A stretch of 64,000 nucleotides of DNA from the NCBI GenBank assembly GCA_003508835.1, contig PUFA01000092.1, positions 5,394,001 to 5,458,000 of the forward strand. The letters run 5' to 3'. The stretch comes from Eonycteris spelaea. Its lineage: Eukaryota > Chordata > Mammalia > Chiroptera > Pteropodidae. Of this stretch, positions 45,426 to 58,380 are shown one piece after another; within the stretch, counting starts at the first letter, position 1, and each line of letters begins with the position of its first letter. The position numbers were made by a program, and so were the translations under genes. The notes below the pieces were generated by a model. The model was not told where the DNA came from. It worked only from the letters and a program-made list of their open reading frames with translations, and ran no database searches.

Positions 45426-46599
45426 GTAGGGTAGGAGGATGCTGAAAAGAGATTCAAGAAATCAGTGAAGAAAATTTCCCTGCAAGCATGCCCTGATGTG
45501 TTGCCGGCCTTCAGTGGGTAGATAAATGACGTCCCTATACGGTAGCACATTCTGCACAGACATGGAACCAAAGACTGGCCGTGAATTTTCCCTATACTTC
45601 ATCTTTATACATTAAAGGTGTGGAGGCATTTTTATTTCATATTTTTCACTTGGGAGAGCTCTTTAATATTTTCTTTTTAAATAATGTCTCTTTGAATTGA
45701 GAATGAGAATCCAATTTCAGCTCCAGTAATCAAAATGATGACTGAACCTACCTTATAAGCAATGTAGGTCATTTTAACTGGAGGACCCTTAGTTTTACTT
45801 ATAATCATGTTAACTTTATCAATACATGTTTGGGAGCAACAGCTCTGTATCATGCAAGCGAGACAAACCAGCCAGGTGGACCCATTGTGGGAAAACTGAT
45901 TAAGGCAAAGAATTTTGGCTGCCCCCAGTGGTCACACCACCTTCTGAGAACTGACAGAACTTTGGGGATTGTACAATATTAATATACAATATTTCACTGT
46001 CTCCCATGTGAAATCTTCAATAATTTGTACATTACTCCTAATCCATAGTGTGAGACTGGATTCTTAGAGGAGCTTGAAAGGTACTGAGTTCTTATGCAAG
46101 TGACTAGCATTAACACAAAAACAGCACATATGGAGGCAGAAGCTTTTGGGCAGCTAGAATTCCTGATTAAAACTGAAAGCACTCATGCTGAGATTTATCC
46201 TGAGCAGAAATTGAAATATCAGGCAATAATTCACAGAACTGGTGCTTCTGATATAAATTATTCCTAATATAAGTCAGCTGGCTTTCATAATCTCCCAGAA
46301 TAATATTTTCACCATGCACAACAAAAAGAGACATTTATAGTAATATTTCAAGATTTCACACTTTATTCTCAAATCTGGATCTTGTGAAGCACTTATATCT
46401 TAATTTCCTGCAATATTTTTCTTGACACTTGAAAATATTCAAGACATATTATGTTCTGAGTATGAAATCAACTTTGGGAATAAATTAAACACATGTATAA
46501 TTTGAGTCACACTAAATACTTCAAAAGTTTTCTTCTACATATATTCTAGAATGTTACACTTCTAGGTGAAATTTATTTAATGCCTTTGTAGCATCTCTG
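45426..46599. other. Repeat-free-looking DNA
   Basis: The block 45800-46260 is less AT-rich, contains no repeat that I recognise and looks single-copy. It is one of the better places to look for a conserved non-coding element. 46260-46599 is AT-rich. No gene is supported. The minus frames at 45383-45571 and 45994-46182 have no recognisable domain. Confidence 0.4.
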
Positions 46600-46880
46600 T
46601 TGTGATTTATGGGATTTTTTTCTTTAATTTTTTGACTTAAATTGTGTGCTGATAGCTTTCTAATAGTGAATTACTCTTGAACTATTGGAATGAGCACTAC
46701 TTAAAATATTATTTCACTACACTGCTATTTGGTAGTATTTTGTTTTAAAGGTTGTTCCTTTTTTTCACATCAGGGTTGGTATGTAGTTTTATTTTTATAC
46801 ATTTGCCAGATATAAACTTCTGGTATTAAAATTATGCTGACTTCATAAAGTAAATAGAGAGTGTATAAGTCAGTATAGAT
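46600..46880 (-). mobile_element. L1M ORF2 fragment, antisense
   Basis: 'gatagctttctaatagtgaa', 'ctatttggtagtattttgtt', 'cacatcagggttggtatgta' and 'aattatgctgacttcataaa' run parallel to the reverse complement of L1 ORF2 (…ttgctagtattttgttgagg…ttttggtatcagggtaatgctggcctcataga…). Heavily diverged. Confidence 0.6.
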
Positions 46881-49202
46881 GAACTTATTCTGCAGAAACA
46901 AGCAGAACATTTGGTGGATCATAATAACAAATCTGCAAATTTACAAATAATGACCCAAAATTTTACTATGTCTTGAAGTGCATGTGTGTGTGCACGCTCA
47001 CATGTATGTGCCTTCTCATGTATGTGATTTAAGCATCTTAATTTGGTCTGTGAGCTTTCAGTTGAATGGCCTGTGGGATAGTTTGCCACATTTTATAAAG
47101 AAATATCTATTTTTTTTTCTAAAATACAACTGTAGTGCACCTCCTTGGAGGCACACATCTGGGCAAAAATAAGTTATTACATGAATTTTTCTGTAAAAAA
47201 AAAAGTCAATTTTATTTCTTATATACTCGATATCTTAAGGCCATGGAGTCCCCCGCCCCACCCCCACCCCCGTCCCCCATTGGCAAAGATAATGTAGCTA
47301 CTTGCTTGAGACTGAGCTCTTAACAACATCTAAAGACATCTGATGCCAGACTGCTGGGGTCAGTTCGGACATCACCACCTATTTACTAAGTGCCTTTAGC
47401 AAGTCTTAATAAGACTGGGACTTAATTCTATCACTTAAGAGAATAGTTAAAGTGAGAATAGTAAAAATATTCCACTTTATGTTTTAGGTCTCACAAACCA
47501 GGAACATATCTGTTATATGTTATATATAGTCTTTAAGACTATATAACACATAGAAGATAATATATTTGTTGAAAATGTAATGCTTTTCTCTATTTTCTAC
47601 GCTTTAACTCTATCAGAGAAATTCTTCAATATGTAAAACTTACAACTTAGGTTTACACAGAAGGTAACCATAAAAAAAATCTATTTAGCTATAGATTGCT
47701 CATAAATTCATTGTATCAAAAATCATATATTTGGAGTCTGTTTACTAGGTTTTAACCTGGTGCCCCAAGAGATTTACAACATTAAAAACATATTATTTAA
47801 TATCCATTTCATAATGATTCATACAATGCATTACTCCTTGCATTCTGTGGTAAGAAAAACGAATGTCTCTTCAGATAAAAAGCATAATATAATTAACTGA
47901 GTTTCATTTTTATTTTGCTTCTAGGAAATTTCGAACCAAATCAGTACTTCCAAGAACTAACCCATTCAGATTACAAAGTGACATATACAACTTTGCTTCT
48001 AATAATCAAACTTACTTTGATTACATTTGTAATTTTCTCACTTCATGTTTTAATTGTATATTATATCACAGTCATTATATAATGAATAGTATTAGTAAAA
48101 TAAATTGATAACAGAATTCAGCAAAAATGTGTAGTGATATCAAAATGGAACATACAAGTATGACAGACAATTGATAAAATTGCTGATAGATATTCAATGT
48201 CTTCCCTTTTCCTTACCTGTGTGTGCTTAGGAGTTTTTTTTTTTTATTTTTAAAAAGTTATGTTATTGTTTTGTAAACATGGTGTGATGATAAATGAATA
48301 ACAACCAGTTTTTGGAAAGGGTGGAGTGAAGAGCTTTGCTTTGTAGCATTTGCTTATTTCAAGCCATCAGCATGAAGTCATTGAACGTAATGTTAGGAAG
48401 AAACGCTTAATAGCTTACTAGCTTATAGTATTTCCAACAGAGGCAGTAGATATAAATAATCTCAAGGACACTAATCACATTAAAATGCAGTAAAATAATT
48501 TGAAAATGATGAATTTTTAGAATTTATTGCCTTTGTTTCAATACAACTTATTTGTTAGTTTATATAATTTAATATTTAATCATGGGTGTTTTTAATGGCT
48601 CTCAAAATTTTTGAAAATTTAACAATCTGCACTTCTGGTCAAGTATGAGCCAGCACTAGCACACAGTGGCCCATATATAACATAAGTGTTTTAAATACCT
48701 CCTGAATAACTATGTTTACACTTTTGCAAATACTGCCTTTTAGTTCACTTACAGAATGACTACCTCAGTTGTGAGTCAGAATGAAACTAAATGTCTTATC
48801 ACTCTCAAGGTATAAACCCCAATTTTTTCTCTACTCTTCAAGTAATTTAGAGAAGGTAAATTAGCTATGGATAATTACAGCTTGGCATGTTGTATCATTC
48901 TAAACAGGCTGCAATAATGAGATCCCTGCTTTCCACAAAAGCCTGTGCAAACACAGCTAACAATAAAAGAAAATCAATCTCTGATGGATGATAAATATAA
49001 TTTTAAACTCCTGTAGCCTTTTTTCAGGGAAACTGACAGTTCAAAGAAAGGGAGAGGGCAGGATAATTTTAAGTAAAAGGGGTGACACATCATTGTCAGT
49101 GTCTAAGCTTGGAGAGGGAGCAGGAAGAAGGCTTCACGATTGGCAAAGTTCTGCTACTTTTACAATTTTCCTTCAGGTTGGCTCCATACAATTCAAATAC
49201 TC
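46881..49202. other. Mostly unassigned AT-rich DNA
   Basis: Contains a degenerate (TG)n/(CATG) stretch at 46975-47025, a C-rich run at 47250-47279, an imperfect hairpin at 47523-47545 (arms tatatagtct and agactatata) and a T run near 48235. The piece 48850-48990 is repeat-free with several taatta-type words. No gene. Confidence 0.4.
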
Positions 49203-49214
49203 AAAAATAAATAA

Positions 49215-49269
<55 letters not shown>

Positions 49270-49274
49270 AAAAA
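49203..49274. repeat. (AAAT)n microsatellite
   Basis: About sixteen taaa units in a nearly pure array, ending in an A7 run and aagg. Possibly grown from a + strand A-tail, but no retroposed body was identified upstream. Likely polymorphic. Confidence 0.95.
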
Positions 49275-50041
49275 GGAAGAAGACTGCTGGAGATGGGTAC
49301 CTGGCAGGGAAATTGGTGGAATCACGTAAAGAAAAGAAAGCTTCCTATTCCTTTGAAGCTCATCTAGATGAATTGCTTTTTAAGGATGTGGTGAAAAGTG
49401 TTATCACGTGAAACTTTCAAAACATGCTTACAGTGTTAGAAAATATGCTGCAGAGAACAGTTCAAATTTAACAAGGGAAATACTAAATGACCTAATAGGC
49501 CATTTCCTCTTCTAAATTCAGTGGTGCTATAATTAATGTATTTTGGCTCGATTAAAGCAGAAGGTCACATAAGGTTTTTAAATCCTGTAATTTTTTTAGG
49601 TTCACATGTCTGCTTGTAAACCCCAAATACTTTTAATGCTAAAGATTTTAGTACTGCGAGATGTCTACTATTTACTACTGAGTTCGAAGCACTCAGTTTA
49701 TTATTACTTTTATTGACACTTAAAATGAGGAGAATCCAACTATAAGACTTATAGTTTCTAATGACAGTACTTTAAAGATTATTGCTAAAAAAATGTATTT
49801 AAAATATCCAATTTTTGCTCGATTGTTTTATTTTTTATAAGATGTTACACATAAATGTCAGGTCCACAAAAGCAAAAATGAGATCATTCTAAAATGTACT
49901 TTTATCTTAATTTATTATAAGGCTTAAATATATGGCTATATAAAATATATGATGTTATACTTTCACCTAAATTGACCTGAATGATAGTTTCAATCATACA
50001 CTTTATTTAGAACAGATAGCATTAGGAGTACTTCTAATCTT
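49275..50041. other. Unassigned AT-rich DNA
   Basis: No feature recognised. Confidence 0.4.
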
Positions 50042-50095
50042 GGGAGGAGGGAAGGAAGGAGAAAGGGAAAGAAGGAAGAAAGGAAGAGGAAGAAA
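50042..50095. repeat. Polypurine (GGAA/GAAA)n tract
   Basis: About 54 bases with no pyrimidine, built of gaagg, ggaaa and gaag units, touching the 3' side of the antisense 5S-derived copy. On that copy's own strand the tract is pure pyrimidine, not an A-tail. Confidence 0.95.
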
Positions 50096-50200
50096 AGCAC
50101 TCCCAGGAGGTCTCCCATCCAAGTGCTAACCAGGCCCAACTCTGCTTAGCTTCAGAGATCAGACAGAGTCAGGCTTGTTCAGGATGGCATGGCTATAAAT
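50096..50200 (-). mobile_element. 5S rRNA-derived SINE or retropseudogene, 3'-truncated
   Basis: On the minus strand positions 1-100 of 5S rRNA align with about 18 differences, a 7-base deletion follows (5S positions 101-107), and the match ends at gtgct instead of reaching the normal 3' end. The A-box region aagctaagcagagtt and C-box region ttagcacttggatgggagac are recognisable. It shares two non-CpG changes with the copy at 9.4 kb (A13G, C17T), plus CpG transitions at 7, 30 and 63. The usual A-tail is replaced by a pyrimidine tract on the sense strand. Non-functional as rRNA. Confidence 0.85.
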
Positions 50201-50559
50201 GACTTTGTATTTTTTATTCCCTCATATTGGACAGATGATTTCTGCTGGTGTGTGCTTAAAAATAAATTACTGGAAAATCACAACTTCAGGTCCTCAGTTT
50301 CTTCATCTATAAAAAACCCTCTAGGGTCTTTTCCAAGTGTAAATTATGATTACCTTACTTATAGAAATAAACCAAATAATGTATCAAAAATACCATCAAT
50401 TTGAATTACTATTAAATAAAGTGCTTAAAGTAACTTCAAAATACTCCCTTCTTCCAATTTTGTTTTGTTAACATCATCAAAGATATGCACTTCCTAAGCA
50501 TTACTTTAATATCCCACAATTACATCCATAAGCTAAAGGGTAAGGGGTACCTAAGTGAC
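50201..50559. other. Unassigned DNA
   Basis: No feature recognised. A plus frame at 50189-50404 starts in the 5S-derived copy and has no recognisable domain. Confidence 0.4.
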
Positions 50560-50990
50560 CTTTCTGGTTTTGCTTTTTATAACTCAGGATTTGGGTATTT
50601 TTTTCCTACCAATTCGGGCTCCACCTTGGCTTCCTCTTTCTCCAGACTGCCCCAGACCTGGCACTGAGTGTGGCTGCTCAGCTTTCATCATCTGTCCTGG
50701 CCAGCGGAATGTTCCCTCTGATGCTCCTCCCTTGGCTGGCTGTGGCTCCCTACTTTCATTTTCACCAGGGGCACAGCCATTCACCAGCTTCCACTGGAAA
50801 CACTTTTCCAGACATTCCTTTAGGATAGGTGCCATTTTCATAACTAGCCACTGAATTCGTCACTATTTTTCATGCCGCACTATCCTTAAATTCATCTTTT
50901 TCAGCTTCACAATCGCTGTAAAGAGGTTTCATTTTCATTGCTTTGCTTTTCTCCTTATGCAAAGCAATCGTTTGTATTTTATTTTATGTA
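50560..50990 (-). pseudogene. GC-richer block, possible decayed processed pseudogene
   Basis: This stretch stands out as GC-richer than its flanks, without matching any repeat I know. On the minus strand, two frames in sequence give protein-like wording (YSDCEAEKDEFKDSA around 50890-50930, then ASYENGTYPKGMSGKVF around 50795-50845 after a stop), and a neighbouring 85-codon frame covers 50584-50841. Frame changes and stops would fit a dead retrocopy transcribed from the minus strand. I do not recognise the parent. No A-tail or target duplication is visible. An old repeat or a conserved non-coding block is equally possible. Confidence 0.25.
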
Positions 50991-53019
50991 AGAAAACATG
51001 TACTTTTTTTTCTCAGTGTAACCTCCTCTCTCTCCTATTTTTCTTGTTTTCTTTCTCTTAGTATTTCTTATTGTGATTCTTCATAGAAATGTGTCTTGAT
51101 TAGACAAAAGTCTTCACTATGGACTTTAAAAAATAAATGTATTTAGTTCTCAACCATAATGATAGGATCTTCCTTTTTTTTCTAATTGAAATCCTTAATT
51201 AAAAAAAAAAGGTATAGCTCTAAGGTTGTTGTGAAATATCTTCAAGTAGTGCACCCTGATCACATTCTCTGATAGAAATCTGAGTTTAGTGTTGTACTTT
51301 GATAAACTCATCTTTTTCCACATTTTAATTCCCACCCAGAGGGGGAAAAAAAACTAGGTAGGGAATAAGGTTTAAGTTACCCCCTTAGCCCCATCTCATT
51401 TGAAATGTCTGTAATTCCATATCTCTGATTTGGAAACACCTGTTTTTCTTCGAATAAATTATTTACTGAATAATCCTTCAGAAAACCATAGGAGTTAATT
51501 TTCACAAACAAAGTATTGTGGAAAAGATTAGAAGATAGTGAGATTTGCTTTGATCTGGGTGTCTCGTGTGTTCTTGATGCAATAAAGATGCTCTGGCTCT
51601 AGTTGACTTCTCTTACAGTTTCTCCTGGAAAAAAAAAAAAACCCAGGAAAAAGCAAGGACTCCCTAATAAGGTATTCATAGGAACAGAGAGTTTCTGTTA
51701 AATATTTAATTTCCCTGATGATACTCTGAAAGAAGTTTCCAATGACAGGACATATTTTAAATTCAGCCATTTTAGGTATGTGAAAACAGATGTTCAATTG
51801 TGAGGATGTAGCATATCTTAAACTTCACAGAGGAAAGCAACTGTATGTTCAAATCAGTGTTGTAGAACCAAGTTTTTGAGTTTCGTTGTTATCTATTCCT
51901 GTGGAGAATAGTGTCATTGGAAAGTCTGAATGTTTTCTGAATGTAAAAAATTTCTTCTTGTGCTGTTTTCATAATGTTGGTTAGAGTAGTACTTTATTTA
52001 TGGATATTGGATTATATTCTGACTAAAATCTGTTCCTTTCATTTACTCTGCCCTACTAAAGTAAATTTCATCCTTAAAACTCAGTCTATTTCAATAATGT
52101 AATTGTTTGGGGATGTCTTTCTTCAAAATGGTAATGTCTCAAACAACCTCTATGAAGAATTTAAATAGTCCTGTAAAAATGAGGTCAAATTTGCTAAAAA
52201 TTCCAGTTTGCTGCTATTTTTTTTTAAAGGTGTAACCTTATGAAGTTCTTTCTTGGCATTAGTAGAAGACCATGACTCATATAATGAGTAGACATTTGTG
52301 TGTCATAGGGATATGAAGGGGTCATGCTCAGTTGGATTAGCTAGTTGGGAAGAAAGAGAGCTGTCCTCTTGTGAAGAAAGTAAAATAAAGTTGATATGTT
52401 TTTTAAGAGTCAACTCTCCCTATATGTGTGACCTTCTTGTGAGAGAGAACATTTTCATACTCAAAATTTTTAAGTAGAAGTTTGGATAACCCACCACATT
52501 TTATATCTGTGTATATGTAAACTGCTGCAGTCATTGGTAAGTGGTAGATAATGGTGGTAAAGCTGGTAGTCAAAGCAAGACTGACAACGAATAATAAGTA
52601 TCAGTCTTTGGTAGGTTTTGTGTCTTAGAGCTCAGGCAAATTGAGTTTTCCAGACATGGCAGTGAGTCTAGGATCTGAATCTAGACTGAAGAGTTTTGCA
52701 GAAAACTACAACTAAAGGCAAAAGGTAGCTGATGCATCAGAGATTGGCAGACCTAAACTTGAGGCAACTGTTACACCACCTCTGGGGAATTGTGAGTAAA
52801 TTAATTTAGCAGTATGACTCAAAATATGGGCAGATTCTAAAAATAAAGAAGTAACAGTCTTATGCGGTTTATAGCACAAAACACTGGGGACTTATCATAC
52901 TCGGAAAATAATGTCTATGTCGTCACACCAAAAAATGTTAAATTTTGTGCAGGTGAAGAGTGAGTCTAAAATTAGTTTTGTATGTGTTTGTATGAAGCCA
53001 ACATTCCTCATTTTCATAT
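50991..53019. other. Unassigned DNA
   Basis: No confident feature. Short A or T runs at about 51175, 51200 and 51630. The minus frame at 51528-51797 has no recognisable domain. A weak MIR-like word occurs near 52640-52700. Confidence 0.4.
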
Positions 53020-53265
53020 TTGAGAACTTTATGAGGTAACTGATATTAATATTATCCTCTAATGCTATCAGACTAATATTTTACTACCACTTACACATGA
53101 TACTATTATTTCCCACATTTACTAATGAGGACAGCAAGGTCAAAAATGATAAAGGGACTTTTCCAAGATTTTACAGCCAAACAGTGGCAACATCTTTATT
53201 GACATCAAGATTTTTTTTGGTTCCAGGGCTCCTATTTTTTCCACTTTCCACATTGCCTCTAGGAC
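53020..53265 (-). mobile_element. MIR SINE, antisense
   Basis: 'ttatttcccacatttactaa', 'tgaggacagcaaggtcaaaa' and 'gggacttttccaagatttta' with 'cagccaaacagtggcaac' give the reverse complement of MIR (…ccccattttacagatgaggaaact…cttgcccaaggtcacacagctagtaagtggc…). The plus frame at 53097-53369 overlaps it and is not a gene. Confidence 0.75.
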
Positions 53266-53994
53266 ACTGGATGACTTCAAAAAATGCTGAGGAGCATCAA
53301 ATGTCTGTTTTTAATTTCATTAAAATAAAAATCATAAAGTGTATGCTTTCCTTACTTGGAAATAGCTGAAGTAATTTTGTTTTTCCTCCCTCATTTGCCC
53401 TGAAGACAGTTTACACTTGGTCAGACCACACAAGCAAAGTTTCAAGAAAAACAGGCATTTTTAAAGAAAGATCTAAGTAACTGAAAACAGGGATAAGAAT
53501 GGAAACTATTTTTAAAAGTGGCTATATCACTTACCCTTTGGTAAGCTAGAATATACATACCCATATCCATTGCAATTAGCAGTGTTCAAGCTTAACAGAA
53601 TTGCTTGTAAAGCGATGCTGAGATTCAAAGGCAACTCGGCACACACAACAAGTATGTGATAATATATAAGTTCTACTTAATTTTTTTCACTTTATTATTG
53701 CCTTGTAAAATGTTGGCCCCATAATCAAACTTATAAAATAATGAAAAATACCGTTCATTCAGTTGTGTGGTTTTGAGAACTGTGCCGCTCTTCAAAAACC
53801 AGTTTCAAATGACTGTTGATTGAAAGTTCATGTTCTAAATCAAGTATATACTTCAAGAAGATATGAGCTGCAAAATGAAAAGAAATGTTATTGTAAAGCA
53901 TATAATACAAAGAATATAAATTTTCAGATATTTTCACATACTTGCACCCTCTCTGGTTAAATAAGTAAAACGCTTTTTTTTTTTGAGTCATTTC
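53266..53994. other. Unassigned DNA
   Basis: No feature recognised. Confidence 0.4.
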
Positions 53995-54125
53995 TGGGCC
54001 TCAGATATTTATTGGAAACTGATTATGTGCCAGGCACTATTTGTAGGCATTGTGGATATAATTATGAACGATGTAGATGAGGTCTTTGCATACCTAAAGT
54101 TCACATAGTAGACGAGAAAAGGTTT
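53995..54125 (-). mobile_element. L2 3' end, antisense
   Basis: 'tatttattggaaactgatta', 'tgtgccaggcactatttgta' and 'ggcattgtggatataattat' with 'gatgaggtctttgcatacct' follow the reverse-complement L2 terminus closely. Confidence 0.8.
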
Positions 54126-54649
54126 TGCAAACCAAAGCTCACTATACAAATATTAACCTCAGTTGAAGCTCTTTAGAGACTGACTTCCTGATTTACGCAC
54201 ATTCTTGATTTTCTCTGTAAAGTTGTAATGGTAGATGCCTGTGGTGCCGATACTCTTGGTATTAGCATGTTCCACAATGTACTCTCACTCACACAGCTCT
54301 GCTTTTGAGACCTAAGGTACTTATCAAGAATTAGTTGTGTTTCCCAAATTATTTCTTCTAGTCGCACGTCTCTATAAATGTTTGTTAACACACATACTAA
54401 TATATAATTAAATATCTTAATAGAATTTTATACAAACTAATAAAAGTGCAAAAAGAGTGTTGCTTCTATTAGAAACTAACAAATACTTTGTAATGATTCT
54501 CTCCAATTTAGTTAAACTAAGTGTGAGCAAAACAACTACAAAAGATGGGTGGAAAGTAAACACAGATTTATCGAAATGCCCCCCAAGTTTCTCTACTTTC
54601 TTTATTTTGCAAAACACAAAGCCACCAAGTTGAGAGTGATGCAGTATGG
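54126..54649. other. Unassigned AT-rich DNA
   Basis: No feature recognised. The two minus frames here have no recognisable domain. Confidence 0.4.
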
Positions 54650-57600
54650 ATTTTTTTCTTTATTTCATTTTTTATTGTGGTAAAATACACAATACACAAA
54701 ATTTACATTTTCAGAATTTTAAAATGTGCAATTCAGTGGCATTAAATACGCTTAAAATGCTGTTCAACCTTCATCAATATTTAGTTCCAGGACTTTTTCA
54801 TCATGCTAAATAAAAATTTCATACCCTTTAAGCAGTCACTCTCCATTCTCCTCTCCCAACTAGCAACCACTAATCTGTTTTTTAATTACTATATATTTCC
54901 CTATTCTGTATATTTCATGTAAGTAGAGTCAAACAATATGTGAGTTTTTTTTACATGTGACTGTTTTTACTTAGAATGATGTTTTCAAGAAAGACTCTTC
55001 TGTGTATAGCATGTATCAGTACTTCATTCTTTTTTTATAGCTGAATAATATTCTACTGTATGGGCACATCACATTTTGTTTATAAATTCATTTGTTGATG
55101 GACATTTGGGATGTTTCCACATTTTCGGCTATTTTAAATAGTGCTGTTATGAACATTTGTGCACAAATTATTTGCTTGAGTATCTGTTTTCAATCTTTTG
55201 TTAGATCCCGAGGAGAGGAATTACTAGGTCATAGAGTAATTCTATCTTTAACATATTGAGAAACTACTGCTTGTGTTTCAGTGTCATACTTAAGAAACCA
55301 TTGTCAATCCAAGGTCATGATTTTTTGTTCTTTGGTTTCAGAGTATTACTGATCCCATGGAATGTCTTGAGAAGTATTCCCTTCTTTCTTACTTTTCGGA
55401 AGAGTTTGAAAATGATTAGTGTTAATTCTTGTTTAAATATTTGGTAGAATTCACCAGTGAAATTCTTTGGTCCTGGACTTTTACTTGTTGGGAGAATATA
55501 TATTTTTTTAATTATGGATTCAATCTCCTGTTATAGTAGTTTCAGATTTTCTATTTCTGCTTGAGTCAGTGTGGTAGTTTGTGTGTTTCTAGAAATTTGT
55601 CCATTTCATCTAGGTTACTAAATTGTTGGAGAGCAGTTGTTCTTGGTATTGTCTTAGAATTCTTTTTTTTTTCTGTAAGGTTTGAAGTAATGTCTCATTT
55701 TGTTTTTGAGTAGTTAGTGTCTTCACTCTTTCTCTCTTAGTCTAGCTAAAGGCTTGTCAATTTTATGATGTTTCAGAGTCAAATTTTGGTTTTCTTTATC
55801 TTTTCTACTGTTTTTCTATTCTCTACTTCATTAATCTCTTCTCTATCTTATTTACTTCTTTTTGCTAGCTTGGGGTTTAATTTGATCCCCTTTTCCTGGT
55901 TTCTTAATGTGTAAAGTTACTTTATTGATTTTAGATATTTTTCATGTATATAGGCATTTATGGCTATAAATTTTCCTGTGAACACTGCTTTCTCTGCATT
56001 CCCTAACTTTTGGTATGTTGTGTTTTGCTTTCACTCCTCTCAGATTATTTTTTTTACTTATTTTATAATTTTTTCTTTGATTATTGGTTGTGTAAGAGTG
56101 TGTTTTGTTTTATTTCCCCACATTTGTGATTTTTTTTAGTTTTCATTCTGTTACTAATTTCTAGTTTAATTCCATGTGGTCAAAGAAGAGACATTGTATA
56201 ATTCCAATTTAAAAAATGTATTGAACTTTGTTTTTGGCCTAGCATCTGTCCTTGAGAATTTTCCATATGCACTAGAGAAGAATGTATATTTTGTTGTTAG
56301 GCAGAAGATTCTGTATATGTTTTAAGTCCTTTATTTCTTCATTCATCTGCCTAGTTGTAACCTATTCTTGATACTGAGGTACTGACACTTCAAAATTATA
56401 GAACTGTCTATCCATTCATGTCAATTTTGTTCATATATTTTGAAGCTCTTTGTTAGGTGAATCTATATTCATAATTATATTTTCTTGATGGATTTTCCTT
56501 TTAAAAACACATAACATCCCTTTTCATCTTTTGCAACTATTTTTATCTTACAATCTATTTTTTTTAATATTAATATAAATACTCCCGCTCTCTTTTGGTT
56601 ACCATTTGCATGGAATATATTTTGTAATCCTTTTGCTTTCAACATCCTTGTCTTTGGATCTAAAGCAAATCATTATAGATGGCATATAGATTTTTTCCCC
56701 ATTTTCCGTTCTGTCAATCTATATCTTTTAATTGGAGAGTTTACTTCTTTTACATTTAAAGTAATTAATGATAGAGAAGGATTTACTTTTGTTATTTTGT
56801 TATCTGTTTCCTGTATGTCATATATTTTTTTTGTTCCCCAATTCCTCAATTATGACTTTCTTTTGTGTTTACTTGATTTTTTTTTGTACTGTATATTTCT
56901 GATTTCCCTATTTTTAATATTTTTTATTATTTTCTTAGTGGTTACATCAAGGATTATAATTAACACCTTAAACTTGTAACAATCTAGTTCGAAGCAAAGT
57001 AACAGCTTCAATAGTATAAAAAAAATTCTGCACCTCTACATCTACATCTCTCTGCATTTATATTATTATTGGCACAGATTGTATCTTTATCTATTGTGCA
57101 TCCATTAGTATAATAATATAGTATAATAATTTAGAATTATTGTTTTATGCGTTTACTTTTTAAATGACATAGGAAATGAAAAAGAGTTGCAAATCAAAAT
57201 GTCATAATACTTATTTTTAAATCTACCTATGTATTTACTTTTATCAGTGGTCTTTATTTCTTTGCATGACTTTGAGTTACTGCCTAGTGTCTTTTTACTT
57301 CAGCCTAAAGACTCTTTTTTACATTTCTAGTAAGGCTGGACTACTAGTAATTAACTCACTATTATTTATCTAAAAATGTCTCAATTTCTTCATTCTTGAA
57401 AAAAAATTCTACTGGATATAAAATTCTTGGTTGACAGTTTTTTTTTTTTTAAATATGTGATATCACTATCATATGTTCTCCATGGCCTGTTCTAAGAATT
57501 TGCCTGTTAATCTTATTGAGGATCACTTGTATATTACAAGTTGTTTCTCTATTGAAGCTTTCAGAATTCTCTCGTTATCTGTGCAGATATCTTTGAGTTT

Positions 57601-58380
57601 GTCCTATTAAAGTTCATTGATCTCCATGCATGTGTTTTTTCATTAAAAGTGTGAGGTTTTTGACTATTTCTTCTTTAAATATTCTCTATGACACTTTCTC
57701 GCATTTCTTGGTATTCCCATCATTTGTGTATGTCTTTATGTTCAATGGTGTCACACAAGTCTCATCCTTTTTCCTTTCTGTTCTTCAAACTGAATAATTT
57801 CATTCGATCTATCATCGATTTTGCTGATTCTTTCTTTTTGCTGCTTATATCTTCTGATGAACCCCTCAAATGAGTTTTTTTCCAATTATTGTACTTTTAT
57901 ATTCCATAATTTCTATTTGATTCCTTTTTATAATTTCTTTTTTAATTTTCTTCATTTGCTAAGCTATTGTTTTCCTGTTTTCCTTGGTTATTTGCATATT
58001 TCTTCCATTAACCTCTTGAACATATTTAAGAGATTTGATTTACAGTTTTTGTCTAGTAAATCTAATGTCTATGCTTCCTCAGAAAAGCTTTTGTTTATTT
58101 CTTAATTTTTTCCTGTGTATGGCCATACCTTTTTATTTCTTTGCATATTTCATAATTTTTTGTTGTTGAAAGTGGGCATTTTGAATATTGTGATGTGTAA
58201 AAAAAGAAAAGGAAAGGAAAAAAAATCACTTTCTAAGTCTTTTCAGATTGGTTCTGTGTTGAAGCAGTCTTTCCATACTTCTCTAGACTATTTACAATGT
58301 TGCTTTATCTTTCACTCCCTGTTTGCACTGAGCCTAAACAGCTAGATTTGAAAGCTCATGGACTCCTCAAGTCTTTTCTG
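54650..58380 (-). mobile_element. Long L1M element, antisense, 3' UTR and ORF2 remnants
   Basis: The left part is a reverse-complement 3' UTR ('gcatgtatcagtacttcatt', 'gctgaataatattctactgt', 'gatggacatttgggatgttt', 'agttatgaac'-type words). After a jump near 55260 the sequence continues as antisense ORF2 ('ccagtgaaattctttggtcc', 'gtccatttcatctaggttac', 'ataggcatttatggctataa', 'tctagtttaattccatgtgg'), then L1M interior sequence up to about 58380 ('ctttaaatattctctatgac'). Stops and indels abolish every frame. The plus frames at 56797-58345 are antisense noise. This is the longest single element in the window and is certainly inactive. Confidence 0.85.

Noticed and set aside
57821..58345. Consecutive plus frames of 94 and 76 codons
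   Set aside because: They are antisense readings of an old L1M; the F/L/S-rich composition is the complement of A-rich L1 sense DNA.
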